NCBI RefSeq assembly: GCF_030913705.1
Contig: NZ_CP133190.1
Span: forward strand, 2,929,501-2,993,500
Direction: 5' to 3'
DNA: 64,000 bases
Origin: Anaerocolumna sp. MB42-C2
GTDB lineage: Bacteria; Bacillota; Clostridia; Lachnospirales; Lachnospiraceae
Positions 17,427 through 26,149 of the stretch are shown in pieces. The position numbers and the translations under genes were made by a program. The stretch's first letter is position 1. The number at the start of each line of letters is the position of its first letter. The notes under the pieces are model-generated. The model was given only the letters and a program-made list of their open reading frames with translations, did no database searches and was not told where the DNA came from.

Positions 17427-17450
17427 TTATTGTGCATATGCACACAATAA
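17427..17450 (-). promoter_or_regulatory. Operator-like palindrome at the DUF134 transcription start
   Basis: TTATTGTG (17427-17434) and CACAATAA (17443-17450) flank a GTGCATATGCAC core. The palindrome begins one base downstream of the -10 box on the minus strand, so a bound protein would block initiation. A related core occurs at 30443-30459. Confidence 0.75.
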
Positions 17451-17478
17451 ATTATACTACCTGATTCATATTTGTCAA
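17451..17478 (-). promoter_or_regulatory. Promoter of the DUF134-Mrp operon
   Basis: On the minus strand TTGACA (17478-17473), 16 bases, TATAAT (17456-17451), both perfect. The IS target duplication begins at 17479, immediately upstream of the -35 box. Confidence 0.88.
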
Positions 17479-17505
17479 TAGGAATCTAAATTAACCTGCT
17501 TCTTT
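17479..17505. repeat. Left 27-bp target-site duplication of the insertion sequence
   Basis: The sequence TAGGAATCTAAATTAACCTG plus CTTCTTT is repeated exactly at 19151-19177. Confidence 0.93.
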
Positions 17506-17603
17506 TATGATTCATTTATGATAATGTCTTAGTGTACCACAAATGATTATGTCCCAATTAGTCGTTCATATATTATAATAGAACCTCATGACTTAGAAAT
17601 GAG

Positions 17604-19001
17604 GTGGACACAATCAGAAAGGTATTACTAACAATGGACGAAAACCAAAAGTACGAGGTCATTAAAAAACTCGTAGACACAAATGGTAATAAGAAAACAG
17701 CTGCTCTTAAAATAGGTTGTTCAGATCGACACATCAATCGCTTAATAAAGGGCTATCAAGAACAAGGTAAGTCTTTCTTTATTCATGGTAACCGAGGGCG
17801 ACAGCCGGCCATTACTCTTCCTACAGATACAAAACAGTTAATCTTGGACTTATATCGTACCAAGTACAGTGACTGCAATCTGACCCATTACTCTGAACTT
17901 CTCAAAGAAAAAGAACATATCAGTGTATCTGTCAGTGCCATTACTTCTATTCTTAGAAAGGAATACATCCTTTCTCCTAAAGCAAACCGTTCTTCCAAGA
18001 AAGCGGTAAAAAAAGCACTAAAGGCTATTCAATCAAAGACTAAGTCTAAAAAGAAAGCAGCTATTATTCAAAGTTCCATCATGGATCTGGAGGATTCGCA
18101 TCCTAGGCATCCTAGATGCGCGTATTTCGGTGAAATGCTTCAAATGGATGCGTCCCTACACCTTTGGTTTGGGCAATTCAAAACACAACTCCACATCGCC
18201 GTTGATGATGCCACAGGGCAGATTGTTGGCGCCTACTTTGATGAACAAGAAACATTAAATGGCTATTATCATGTTCTCTATCAGGTTCTTAGTAATTATG
18301 GCATTCCATATCAATTTTTTACTGACAACCGAACTGTATTTGAGTATAAAAAGAAGCATGAAACCTCTTTAGAGAAAGATACCTTTACTCAGTTTGGTTA
18401 TGCCTGCAAACAATTAGGAATCGACATTCGTACTTCCAGCGTTGCACAAGCAAAAGGGCGGGTTGAAAGAATGTTTGGCACTCTTCAATCCCGCCTTCCT
18501 GTTGAACTCCGACTTGCGAATGTAACCAGCATTCAGCAAGCCAATCAATTTCTCCACACCTATATAAAGAAATTTAATAAGCAGTTCGCTTTACCTATTG
18601 ATAGTATCAAATCTGTGTTCGAAATGCAACCAGATAGTGATAAAATCAATCTGACGTTGGCGGTATTATCTTCTAGAAAGATAGATAACGGAAGTTGCCT
18701 GAAATATCAAAATGAATACTATCTTCCTGTAAACAGTCAAGGAATCGCTGTACACCATCGTAAGGGCACCACAGCAATGGTAATTAGATCATTCAATGGT
18801 GAACTTTTTAGTTGTATTGGTGAGCAGGTTTATGCACTTGAGTTACTTCCGGAACACAAGCTTTCTTCAAAAGCATTTGATTTAGCGACCATTCCGGAAT
18901 TACCAAAAAAGAAATACATACCTCCTATGAACCATCCTTGGAAGCAGGCATCATTTGAAAAGTACGCTAAAAGTCAATTACATAGAAAAGATGTAGCTTA
19001 A
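17604..19001 (+). CDS. IS1202/ISNCY-type DDE transposase
   Basis: A 465-residue transposase with an N-terminal helix-turn-helix (KKTAALKIGCSDRHINRLIKGY, about residues 31-52) and an integrase-like DDE core. Probable catalytic residues are Asp in LQMDASLH (about 180), Asp in FFTDNRTVF (about 240) and Glu in KGRVERMFG (about 290). It looks full length and undamaged. The reading frame opens with GTG at 17604, with a poor ribosome site; an in-frame ATG at 17634 (MDENQKYEVIKKLV) is an alternative. The gene lies between terminal inverted repeats and an internal terminator hairpin. Its direction is opposite to the DUF134 genes whose promoter it abuts. Confidence 0.93.
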   Translation: MDTIRKVLLTMDENQKYEVIKKLVDTNGNKKTAALKIGCSDRHINRLIKGYQEQGKSFFIHGNRGRQPAITLPTDTKQLILDLYRTKYSDCNLTHYSELLKEKEHISVSVSAITSILRKEYILSPKANRSSKKAVKKALKAIQSKTKSKKKAAIIQSSIMDLEDSHPRHPRCAYFGEMLQMDASLHLWFGQFKTQLHIAVDDATGQIVGAYFDEQETLNGYYHVLYQVLSNYGIPYQFFTDNRTVFEYKKKHETSLEKDTFTQFGYACKQLGIDIRTSSVAQAKGRVERMFGTLQSRLPVELRLANVTSIQQANQFLHTYIKKFNKQFALPIDSIKSVFEMQPDSDKINLTLAVLSSRKIDNGSCLKYQNEYYLPVNSQGIAVHHRKGTTAMVIRSFNGELFSCIGEQVYALELLPEHKLSSKAFDLATIPELPKKKYIPPMNHPWKQASFEKYAKSQLHRKDVA

Positions 19002-19087
19002 CTGATATTTCGAAGTCTGTAGGTTTATTAAGGTTATCCAAATACCGACTGAGCTATGGATTTTCTCCTAAAGTACTATTTAAAACT

Positions 19088-19109
19088 AAGCACCAGAAAT
19101 CTGGTGCTT
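19088..19109 (+). terminator. Transposase terminator hairpin
   Basis: AAGCACCAGA and TCTGGTGCTT (19088-19109) form a perfect 10-base stem with AA between the arms; a T-containing tract follows. Confidence 0.65.
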
Positions 19110-19150
19110 ATGTTTAAACTTTTTGAGGACATTTTCAAAAACGGTTGACA

Positions 19151-19177
19151 TAGGAATCTAAATTAACCTGCTTCTTT
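19151..19177. repeat. Right 27-bp target-site duplication of the insertion sequence
   Basis: Exact copy of 17479-17505; marks the right boundary of the insertion sequence. Confidence 0.93.
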
Positions 19178-19243
19178 ATTTTCCAGTATCATTCCGGTTA
19201 CTGATGAATATTATGTTATATCATAGTAAAGGAGAACCTTATT

Positions 19244-19813
19244 TTGGCTATTAAAATCTTTATCGATCAGGGACATAACCCTAGCGGTGTTAATGCCGGC
19301 GCTGAAGGTTTTGGATTGCGGGAACAGGATATTACTTATGCGGTTGGAATCGAACTTGCTGCTATTTTAAACGCAGATTCCCGGTTTGAAGCCCGAACCT
19401 CCAGAACATCGCCTGAACAGTCGTTAGGTTACAGTAACACATCCAGCCTTGCCGAACGGGTTCGTCTGGCAAACTCCTGGCCGGCTGATTATTTTATCAG
19501 CATCCATTGTAATGCCAATGAAAATCCTGCTATTAACGGAACAGAATGTTACGTATATCAGAACTATACCCAATCTTATTACCTGGCCGAACGTATTTTA
19601 CCGGCTATTGTAAGCCGATTAAGTACCAAAAATAATGGTGTCCGGATTAATCCATCTCTCTATGTGCTGCGAAGAACGAATATGCCTTCTACTTTGGTTG
19701 AACTTGCTTATATAACAAATTCTGAAGACGCCAAAAAACTTAGTACCAGACAATACGATTTTGCATATGCGATTTATGATGGAATTTTGGACTACTTTGG
19801 TTTTACTGTTTAA
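19244..19813 (+). CDS. N-acetylmuramoyl-L-alanine amidase (Amidase_3)
   Basis: Zinc-dependent amidase cleaving the bond between N-acetylmuramic acid and L-alanine in peptidoglycan. The domain fills the whole 189 residues: IDQGHNPS (zinc His), GLREQDITYAVG (zinc Glu), FISIHCNANE (zinc His) and LVELAYITNSED (catalytic Glu). There is no signal peptide, so it may act in the mother cell, be released by lysis, or use another route; Clostridia often have such stand-alone forms linked to spore formation. The start is a TTG, supported by AAAGGAG nine bases upstream. It is just downstream of the insertion sequence, which separates it from its original upstream region. Confidence 0.9.
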   Translation: MAIKIFIDQGHNPSGVNAGAEGFGLREQDITYAVGIELAAILNADSRFEARTSRTSPEQSLGYSNTSSLAERVRLANSWPADYFISIHCNANENPAINGTECYVYQNYTQSYYLAERILPAIVSRLSTKNNGVRINPSLYVLRRTNMPSTLVELAYITNSEDAKKLSTRQYDFAYAIYDGILDYFGFTV

Positions 19814-19857
19814 CCAAACCTTACATTTACATTTTATTTTACATAAGATATAAAATT

Positions 19858-19905
19858 CCCCGGGGTTTTCATAGAATAACATTGAAAAACCCCAGGGTTT
19901 CTTTT
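19858..19905. terminator. Bidirectional terminator between the amidase and secreted protease genes
   Basis: A long stem (19858-19872 with 19883-19897, one mismatch and one bulge, GC-rich at the base) sits between the convergent genes. A T-rich tract follows on the plus strand. Confidence 0.8.
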
Positions 19906-19948
19906 GGCTTATTTATCAAACAGGTAAAGAATCAGTTCATTCATAATC

Positions 19949-21073
19949 TTACTGAGGCAGTATCCATTTATAACTTGTACCATCCTCATTGGGTATTAAA
20001 ATAGCTGCTGCATATAAGTTACCATTTAAAGCACCCAAAATATCTGAAACTTTCTTTAAATCTGTTAATTGGTTAGTATGTACTTCCTGACTGTCAGAGG
20101 AGCTATAAGCAGTGCCTTCCTCATCAGCATCTTCTCTGTAGCTTTCGGTCAAATTCTGAAATTCAGAAACGCTGACCGGATTATCCGTATTTACCTCACT
20201 GATTTCGTTTATATTAATGGAAAAATTCAGGTTTTGACCATCTGCAAACTGCCAGGTATTGATCCCCATCACTTCACCATATCTGTTAATCAGCGGTCCT
20301 CCGCTGTTTCCCGGCGACATTGGCGCGGTTACTTGTATGTAATCAACCCCTTCGAGCTTCCTTGATGTGGAAGATACCATTCCGTCAGCAAACGACCCGG
20401 TTAACCCTAAGGGACTGCCAAGAATATATACAGACTCCCCTGCCGTAACACCCTCCTGATTCTGAATTAAAAAATCATTTTTAGAATTAATTTTTAACAC
20501 GGCAAGGTCAATAGCAGCATCATATCCCAGAACCTGCTGCACATCAAAAGTAGTTCCGTTATAGTTCGTTACCTGTATCTTATCCGCTCCTGCTATTACG
20601 TGAAGATTCGTTACCACTTTCCCATTGTCCAAAAAGAAACCGGAGCCCAGATTGTACTTTTCTCCATCTACTTCTGCAAGAATTTCCACCGTAGCTTTGG
20701 AACATTTCTCATAAATCTGTTCCGCGGTAAGTATTTTTTTCTGAACCGTTATGGTACTGATATACTTTTTAGTTCCCACAGCGGCAGTAACCTTTACCAT
20801 TCCTTTTTTTAAACCGGTAACCATACCGGACGCAGATACCTTGGCTATACTCTTATCACTGCTGGACCACTTTATGGGCATTGATGTACCACTTAACTTA
20901 AGCTTCACAGTATCCCCTATATAAACAGAGGTTTTTGTTACATTTAATTTCACAGCCGCTGCATAAGCTTCCTCGACATTGCTGTAAAATGGTGTGGAAA
21001 CCGGTATGGCAGCGGATAAACATAATGCCATTGCTATGGTAAAACTCATTTTTTTAATTTTAATCATATTCAT
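19949..21073 (-). CDS. Secreted trypsin-like serine protease with a bacterial Ig-like domain
   Basis: The N-terminus is a signal peptide (KIKKMSFTIAMALCLSAAIP...AYA). A Big_2-type Ig-like domain (about residues 42-110: KLNVTKTSVYIGDTVKL, KWSSSDKSIAKVSASG) comes next, then an S1C/HtrA-like protease domain with the triad His in VTNLHVIAGA (about 157), Asp in AIDLAVLKI (about 188) and Ser in SPGNSGGPL (about 256). No PDZ domain is present. It should act outside the cell, held to the wall or matrix through the Ig-like domain. The first in-frame codon is GTG 21076; ATG 21073 is preferred. It may cut misfolded or foreign proteins; target unknown. Confidence 0.87.
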   Translation of the reverse strand: MNMIKIKKMSFTIAMALCLSAAIPVSTPFYSNVEEAYAAAVKLNVTKTSVYIGDTVKLKLSGTSMPIKWSSSDKSIAKVSASGMVTGLKKGMVKVTAAVGTKKYISTITVQKKILTAEQIYEKCSKATVEILAEVDGEKYNLGSGFFLDNGKVVTNLHVIAGADKIQVTNYNGTTFDVQQVLGYDAAIDLAVLKINSKNDFLIQNQEGVTAGESVYILGSPLGLTGSFADGMVSSTSRKLEGVDYIQVTAPMSPGNSGGPLINRYGEVMGINTWQFADGQNLNFSININEISEVNTDNPVSVSEFQNLTESYREDADEEGTAYSSSDSQEVHTNQLTDLKKVSDILGALNGNLYAAAILIPNEDGTSYKWILPQ

Positions 21074-21182
21074 CACTCTTTCTCTTTACCCGATTATTAA
21101 TCGGTAATTACGGTCAATTTTACCTTTGTATTATGGATGAATTAAAAATTAGTAAAGATATATCCCGATTGCTTAAAATGAA

Positions 21183-21527
21183 TTAAAAATTACTTCCATT
21201 CCAGCCCCAGCTGCTAACTTCTTCATATTTCACATAAATATGATCCGGATTAATATCCAGTTCTTCCTTTAATATTGTGGTTATCGCTGCCGTTAACTTA
21301 TTATAAGCTCCTGAATCTGCACTTCCAAATAATTTTACTTCCACAAAAGCCATTCTGTCCTCGGATTTGCCTTTAAAATACATGGAACATTGATCTTCAA
21401 AGGAGACCATAAGCCAGTTTTCATTTTTACCGGGGATCAATTCAATTGCTTTTCCCAACTTTTTCTTAATCTCTATTTCTTTTTCCTTTGTTATAACAGT
21501 ATTGGTTTTTGTATTAATATATGGCAT
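21183..21527 (-). CDS. MIF/tautomerase-family protein
   Basis: A 114-residue member of the macrophage-migration-inhibitory-factor type tautomerase family, with Pro immediately after the initiator Met (MPYINTKTN), which is the catalytic base in active tautomerases. Family segments include KLGKAIELIPGKNENWLMVSFED, MYFKG, MAFVEVKLFG and DHIYVKYEEVSSWGWNG at the C-terminus. These proteins form trimers and convert phenylpyruvate keto/enol forms in vitro; the natural bacterial role is unknown. TAAGGAGG precedes the start. It is a single-gene unit, divergent from the tryptophan-controlled trpB2 leader, so a link to aromatic amino-acid metabolism is possible but only suggested by position. Confidence 0.87.
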   Translation of the reverse strand: MPYINTKTNTVITKEKEIEIKKKLGKAIELIPGKNENWLMVSFEDQCSMYFKGKSEDRMAFVEVKLFGSADSGAYNKLTAAITTILKEELDINPDHIYVKYEEVSSWGWNGSNF

Positions 21528-21681
21528 ATGTTACCTCCTTAATAGAAACAGCTCATATCCTGTTAAGAATAATTTATTGTTAGTTTGCTTATTTGTCAAG
21601 GGATTTATATATTATTTCATATATCTTTCACAATATGCTGAATTTTAACAAATATTTTAACTAATTTTACAAATTTTATAA

Positions 21682-21710
21682 TTGACAATGTATAAAATTC
21701 ACAATATAAT
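21682..21710 (+). promoter_or_regulatory. Promoter of the trpB2 transcript
   Basis: Perfect TTGACA (21682-21687), 17 bases, perfect TATAAT (21705-21710). Transcription should begin near 21717, in front of the T-box leader. Confidence 0.92.
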
Positions 21711-21716
21711 ATAGTA

Positions 21717-22013
21717 AATGAATAAATATTAATAAACCGTTGATTAAGAAAAGTACGTGCGGCATTTCATTTTCAGAGAGCCTTATGTTGGTGTGATTAA
21801 GGTAATTGAATCCGGACGGAATGGGCTTAAGAGGTTGGGAAGAAAGGCTAATAAGCTGAGTAATGCCCAACGGGAACTCCACCCGTTATCCTGGGAGCAT
21901 ATATGAAACGTATATGGTATAAGAGGGTGATTTTATTCACCAAGCAGGGTGGTACCGCAGAAGCAGATATAGACTTTTGTCCCAGTAATTTACTGAGACA
22001 AGGGTCTTTTTTT
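21717..22013 (+). ncRNA. T-box leader with UGG (Trp) specifier
   Basis: The leader contains AGTA of the stem I loop E region (about 21752), the AGAGAG and apical loop segment (about 21775-21800), a specifier in GGAATGGGC with TGG at 21822-21824, the T-box AGGGTGGTACCGC (21946-21958), and an intrinsic terminator (21971-22013) ending in seven T residues. Uncharged tRNA-Trp would bind the specifier and T-box and prevent termination, raising expression of the downstream gene when tryptophan is short. Motifs are in the right order and spacing for a standard T-box. Confidence 0.93.
21971..22013 (+). terminator. Regulated terminator of the Trp T-box
   Basis: AGAC...TTGTC (21971-21981) and GACA...GTCT (21997-22006) form the base of the stem, CAGTAA/TACTG the upper part, followed by a run of T residues. 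Confidence 0.88.
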
Positions 22014-22219
22014 ATATCTTAAAAGCATTAACTTACAGGTAATTGCGAACCTCAAAACTTATATTTATATGACATGCAATTCATACAATTTTAGAGCCGG
22101 ATCTTGCCCCTAAAAGCAACTGAAGCTATAAAATTCGCAGGAATTGTATGGAATATTTAAATAACTGTATTGTCTCGCAATCACCTATCATTAACTTAAA
22201 TTGAAAGGAGAAATTTATT

Positions 22220-23599
22220 ATGGCAAAAATTCCACACAGACTATATCTTACGGAGGATCAGATGCCAACGAAATGGTATAATCTTCGCGCTGACATGAGA
22301 GAACAGCCGGATCCCATGTTAAACCCCGGAACCCTTAAGCCCGCTACGGAAGAAGACTTATATCCTGTCTTCTGTAAAAAGCTCGCCCACCAGGAAATGG
22401 ATGCTAAGACAAGATATATTGATATTCCGGAGGAGATACAGGATTTTTATAAAATGTACCGTCCATCTCCATTAATTCGTGCCTACAATCTGGAAAAAGC
22501 ACTGGGTACTCCGGCTAAAATATATTATAAGTTTGAAGGGAACAACACCTCCGGCAGCCACAAATTAAACTCCGCTGTTGCCCAGGCATATTATGCCAAG
22601 GAACAGGGCTTAACCAGCCTGACAACGGAGACCGGTGCAGGACAATGGGGTACAGCATTGGCAGAAGCATGTTCCTATTATAATATCCCTCTTACCGTAT
22701 ACATGGTGAAATGTTCTTATGAGCAGAAACCCTTTCGCAAATCTATCATACAGACCTTTGATGCAGCTATTATCCCCAGCCCAAGTGAAACAACGAATGC
22801 AGGACGTAATATTTTGGCTGAAAACCCCGGAACCGGCGGAAGCCTTGGCTGTGCAATTTCAGAAGCTGTGGAAAAAGCAGTCACTACAGAGGGTTGCCGT
22901 TATGTGCTGGGATCCGTTTTAAACCAGGTACTGCTGCATCAGTCGATTATTGGTTTGGAAACTAAAACAGCTATGGAAATACTGGGCGAATATCCGGATA
23001 TTATCATCGGATGTGCCGGCGGCGGCTCTAATCTGGGCGGTTTAATTGCTCCTTTCATGCAGGATAAACTTCTTGGTAAGGCAGATCCTAGAATCATAGC
23101 AGTGGAACCTGCCTCCTGCCCCTCCTTAACACGTGGTAAATATGCGTATGATTTCTGTGATACCGGCAGAGTAACTCCGATGGCCAGAATGTACACCTTA
23201 GGATCCAGCTTTATCCCTTCCGCTAACCATGCCGGTGGTTTAAGATATCATGGTATGTCACCGATTTTATCTAAATTGTACCATGATGGTTATATGGAAG
23301 CGACAGCCGTAGAGCAGACCAAGGTATTTGAAGCTGCCTGCCTGTTTGCCAAGCAGGAAACCATCCTTCCGGCACCGGAATCTTCTCACGCTATTCGCAC
23401 AGCCATTGATGAAGCATTAAAATGCAAAGAAACCGGGGAAGCCAAAACGATACTCTTCGGCCTTACCGGAACCGGTTATTTTGATATGATGGCCTATAAC
23501 GCTTACTTGGAGGGTAAGATGACTGATTACATTCCTACCGATGATGATTTGCAAATCGGATTTTCACAGCTGCCCAAAATTCCGGGAATTCAAGAGTAA
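22220..23599 (+). CDS. trpB: TrpB2-type tryptophan synthase beta chain
   Basis: Pyridoxal-phosphate enzyme making tryptophan from indole and serine. At 459 residues it belongs to the longer TrpB2 type, which usually works without a tight TrpA partner. The PLP lysine is in GSHKLNSA (Lys about 115), followed by ETGAGQWGTAL, the phosphate cradle GCAGGGSNLGG, and the C-terminal FGLTGTGYFDM. A GAAAGGAG ribosome site precedes the ATG. No other trp gene is adjacent, so indole is likely salvaged or supplied from elsewhere. The Trp-specific T-box upstream independently supports its role. A gap of about 200 bases with an imperfect ATTCATACAATT inverted repeat separates leader and gene. Confidence 0.93.
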   Translation: MAKIPHRLYLTEDQMPTKWYNLRADMREQPDPMLNPGTLKPATEEDLYPVFCKKLAHQEMDAKTRYIDIPEEIQDFYKMYRPSPLIRAYNLEKALGTPAKIYYKFEGNNTSGSHKLNSAVAQAYYAKEQGLTSLTTETGAGQWGTALAEACSYYNIPLTVYMVKCSYEQKPFRKSIIQTFDAAIIPSPSETTNAGRNILAENPGTGGSLGCAISEAVEKAVTTEGCRYVLGSVLNQVLLHQSIIGLETKTAMEILGEYPDIIIGCAGGGSNLGGLIAPFMQDKLLGKADPRIIAVEPASCPSLTRGKYAYDFCDTGRVTPMARMYTLGSSFIPSANHAGGLRYHGMSPILSKLYHDGYMEATAVEQTKVFEAACLFAKQETILPAPESSHAIRTAIDEALKCKETGEAKTILFGLTGTGYFDMMAYNAYLEGKMTDYIPTDDDLQIGFSQLPKIPGIQE

Positions 23600-23789
23600 G
23601 GAAATAGCTGATCTTAGTAGTATAATAAATTGAAACGCTATAAAAGTGCACTGTTTAGTCAGATCAATGTAACTGATGATTTGCAGTGCACTTATTATCT
23701 TATTAAGTTTACAATTTACATTAGCTGAAAGAGTAATTAAATTGAATACTGTAAGCTAATGTATTATTTATCACTAAACTTTATTAAAT

Positions 23790-25490
23790 TCAGCGTTTTT
23801 GCGCCAGAGAGATGGAATTGGATAAATTAACAATTCCAAAACCCCAGTCCGGATTAGGATAAATCATATCCTCAAACCTGTCAGCGCCAATGGTCAGAAT
23901 ACTTCTTACTTTAGAACTTGGTAATGCTGTTTGATTTCCCTTTATGATTCCCCATTCCTGCAGTAATGCTACAATCCCGGATGCGTAAGCAGCCCCTACA
24001 CTTGTTCCTGTGTTAAGCATATATTGATTGCCTATACCTGGTGCCAATATATTAACACCGGGAACAGTAATATCCGGCTTTGGTTGATTATCCTTTGTGA
24101 AACCTTTACTTGCATTTTCATATAAGCTTTGATCGGCAGTATTATATGCCGTGACTGTTAATACCGTTTTCTCATTTCCCGGTGTCGTAATGGTTATATA
24201 TGGACTGGAATTAAGAAAATAAGTCTCTGCCGTAAGGAAGTTCGTAATTGGCAGCCAAATATTAAAATTTGACAGTAAATTACCCAAAGAGATAATGCGA
24301 AACCTCCAAGTTCCGCTGATTGGATTTCTAATACGAAAGAGCATAAATTGATCTCCTCCCAATGAATTTTCCAGTATATTATCCACAGTTACACTTGTAT
24401 CGTAATAAACCATTTCCAATGTACTTTCTTGAAGAAATACCGATGGAACGTGGCCAACGAATTCATCGGAGGGTGTATAAACATCAACTGTAAAAACATT
24501 AGGTGCATTACCCCAAAATTCCATAAAAAAACCAGGATTATTATTACCGACATTTAAATATATATCGTTAAATGTATATTCAGGGCTGATTTCTCCATAG
24601 ACATGATGTCCGCTGCTGCCCTCGTTGCCTGCGGCTACAATAATTGCAACATCATTTAACTGTCCCATAGTAGCTAAATAATTATTAAATATTCCCTCTC
24701 CAAGATGTGATCCTTGGGAAGATCCGATTCCCAAACATATGACAATGGGACGATTTAATTTAGCTGCCGTCTGAACTAGGTAATTTATACCCAGTATAAT
24801 ATCATTTTCCTGATAACAGATGGCATCCTGCTGCAGAAAGTAAAATTCTGTTAAATTTGTCTTTGCAGGTTTTAATTTAACAACCACATATTCAGCATTT
24901 GGTGCCACTCCAATAAAGTTATTGTCTGCATCGTATGAACCTCCTGCTATAGCGGCTAAAACAGTTCCATGACCTACTTCATCCATACTTGGGACGATTG
25001 ACATAGGATTCTCGCTTAGTAATGCGGCATTAATCTCTTCTCTGCTAAACTCTGTTCCATAAAAAAAACCATCAGGGTATCTGTTTCCGTTTTCAATGGT
25101 CTGGTCCCATATTGCTGTAATTTTACTTGAATTATCCGCATACTTAAATACATTATTCCTATAATCAATTCCCGTATCTACGAATCCTATTAATATTCCG
25201 TTTCCGCTTAAATCATAATCAGTATACTGTAGAGTATACATTGAGTTAGTTGCTTCTTTTCTGTTAATTGACATTAATCCAAAACATTTTGGTATTGCCT
25301 CATAACCAATATTGTAAATTACATTTTTATCGAAATAAGTAACCGGTATATACGCTACAGAATATACACTATTAATCCTGAGGTCAGACACATTAGAGTA
25401 GGAGGAATAGAAACTTTGGAGTGTGATATTGTCAACTATAAAATCCGCATAATCGTTGCTGACGATTTTAAATCTGTCTTCTTCATTCAT
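23790..25490 (-). CDS. S8-family (subtilisin-like) serine peptidase, Csp-like
   Basis: Subtilase with the catalytic triad intact: Asp in GFVDTGID (about residue 101), His in VGHGTVLAAIAGG (about 172) and Ser in LNTGTSVGAAYASG (about 497). The insert between His and Ser is large, as in the clostridial Csp-like peptidases, some of which process the germination enzyme SleC; a germination role is possible. No signal peptide is seen once the start is placed at the ATG at 25490 (MNEEDRFKIVSNDYADFIVD), which has a modest TAGGT ribosome site. A hydrophobic upstream extension to 25583 is open but lacks a ribosome site. Length is about 566 residues. It is a single-gene unit. Confidence 0.85.
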   Translation of the reverse strand: MNEEDRFKIVSNDYADFIVDNITLQSFYSSYSNVSDLRINSVYSVAYIPVTYFDKNVIYNIGYEAIPKCFGLMSINRKEATNSMYTLQYTDYDLSGNGILIGFVDTGIDYRNNVFKYADNSSKITAIWDQTIENGNRYPDGFFYGTEFSREEINAALLSENPMSIVPSMDEVGHGTVLAAIAGGSYDADNNFIGVAPNAEYVVVKLKPAKTNLTEFYFLQQDAICYQENDIILGINYLVQTAAKLNRPIVICLGIGSSQGSHLGEGIFNNYLATMGQLNDVAIIVAAGNEGSSGHHVYGEISPEYTFNDIYLNVGNNNPGFFMEFWGNAPNVFTVDVYTPSDEFVGHVPSVFLQESTLEMVYYDTSVTVDNILENSLGGDQFMLFRIRNPISGTWRFRIISLGNLLSNFNIWLPITNFLTAETYFLNSSPYITITTPGNEKTVLTVTAYNTADQSLYENASKGFTKDNQPKPDITVPGVNILAPGIGNQYMLNTGTSVGAAYASGIVALLQEWGIIKGNQTALPSSKVRSILTIGADRFEDMIYPNPDWGFGIVNLSNSISLAQKR

Positions 25491-26149
25491 ATATATACCT
25501 ATAAGTTTTATGATAATATATTTATATTCTATATAGCAAACTATTAAAACCAGATACAGAATACATCTTTTAAATACTGACACTATATTTTAGAATATAA
25601 AATTGCAGACTCTGATAAAGCACGGATATTTTATCATTTACATACATATTTTATTTATAGATATCTTTTTATATAATTTTTAAGCTTTTGATTTTTTCAA
25701 GACAGAATCTAATATATTTATAGTTATATATTAATTATCAATTTATTTAAATTTAAAACACAATGGTTATAAATTTATCACAAAATAAAAAGTTAATCAT
25801 AACTTATAATAAAAGCCAAAAAAAGGTCATACATATATGAAATTTCGCCTCACTGCTTCCCTCGTATACGTTTAGATTTTAATGATAAACTTTTATATCA
25901 GTAAATACAAGGCCGGAAACAGTTTTTATACCAGCCGAAATATGTCGAAAATAAAAAATCTTCTTTTCTTCTCGGACAGCCTGTGCTATAATGATATTTG
26001 GTGATAATATCGTCCCAGGAAACTTATTTACTAAATATTTTTGCATGAAATGTCCCGTGATTAATCATACTATGAAAAAGGGACTCTTAATTTTGTAAAT
26101 AGTTTCTTTTTTTATTGTACATTACAAGCAACCAGACCCATGGAGGAAT
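25491..26149. other. Intergenic region with the rpoD promoter
   Basis: About 660 AT-rich bases with no gene I can support. The right part holds an extended -10 promoter, TGCTATAAT (TATAAT at 25987-25992) with a poor -35 box. A TGTCGAA sequence (25943-25949), matching the Spo0A box consensus, lies just upstream. A GTCCC/GGGAC inverted pair is present in the rpoD leader (about 26052-26086). Confidence 0.5.

Larger units (their letters stand above)
17506..19150 (+). mobile_element. Intact IS1202-like insertion sequence, 1645 bp
   Basis: The element is bounded by exact 27-bp direct repeats (17479-17505 and 19151-19177) and has imperfect terminal inverted repeats of about 23 bases, 16 of which match (left end TATGATTCATTTATG..., right end in reverse TGTCAACCGTTTTTG..., both containing AATGTC). 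It encodes one intact transposase, and a palindrome (19088-19109) serves as the terminator of that gene. IS1202 itself is known for about 23-bp inverted repeats and a 27-bp duplication, which matches well. The exact duplication and intact gene suggest a recent insertion. Confidence 0.9.

Noticed and set aside
25491..25583. Hydrophobic N-terminal extension of the S8 peptidase as a signal peptide
   Set aside because: No ribosome site precedes 25583, and the family start MNEEDRF at 25490 is more typical; the hydrophobic residues reflect AT-rich DNA.
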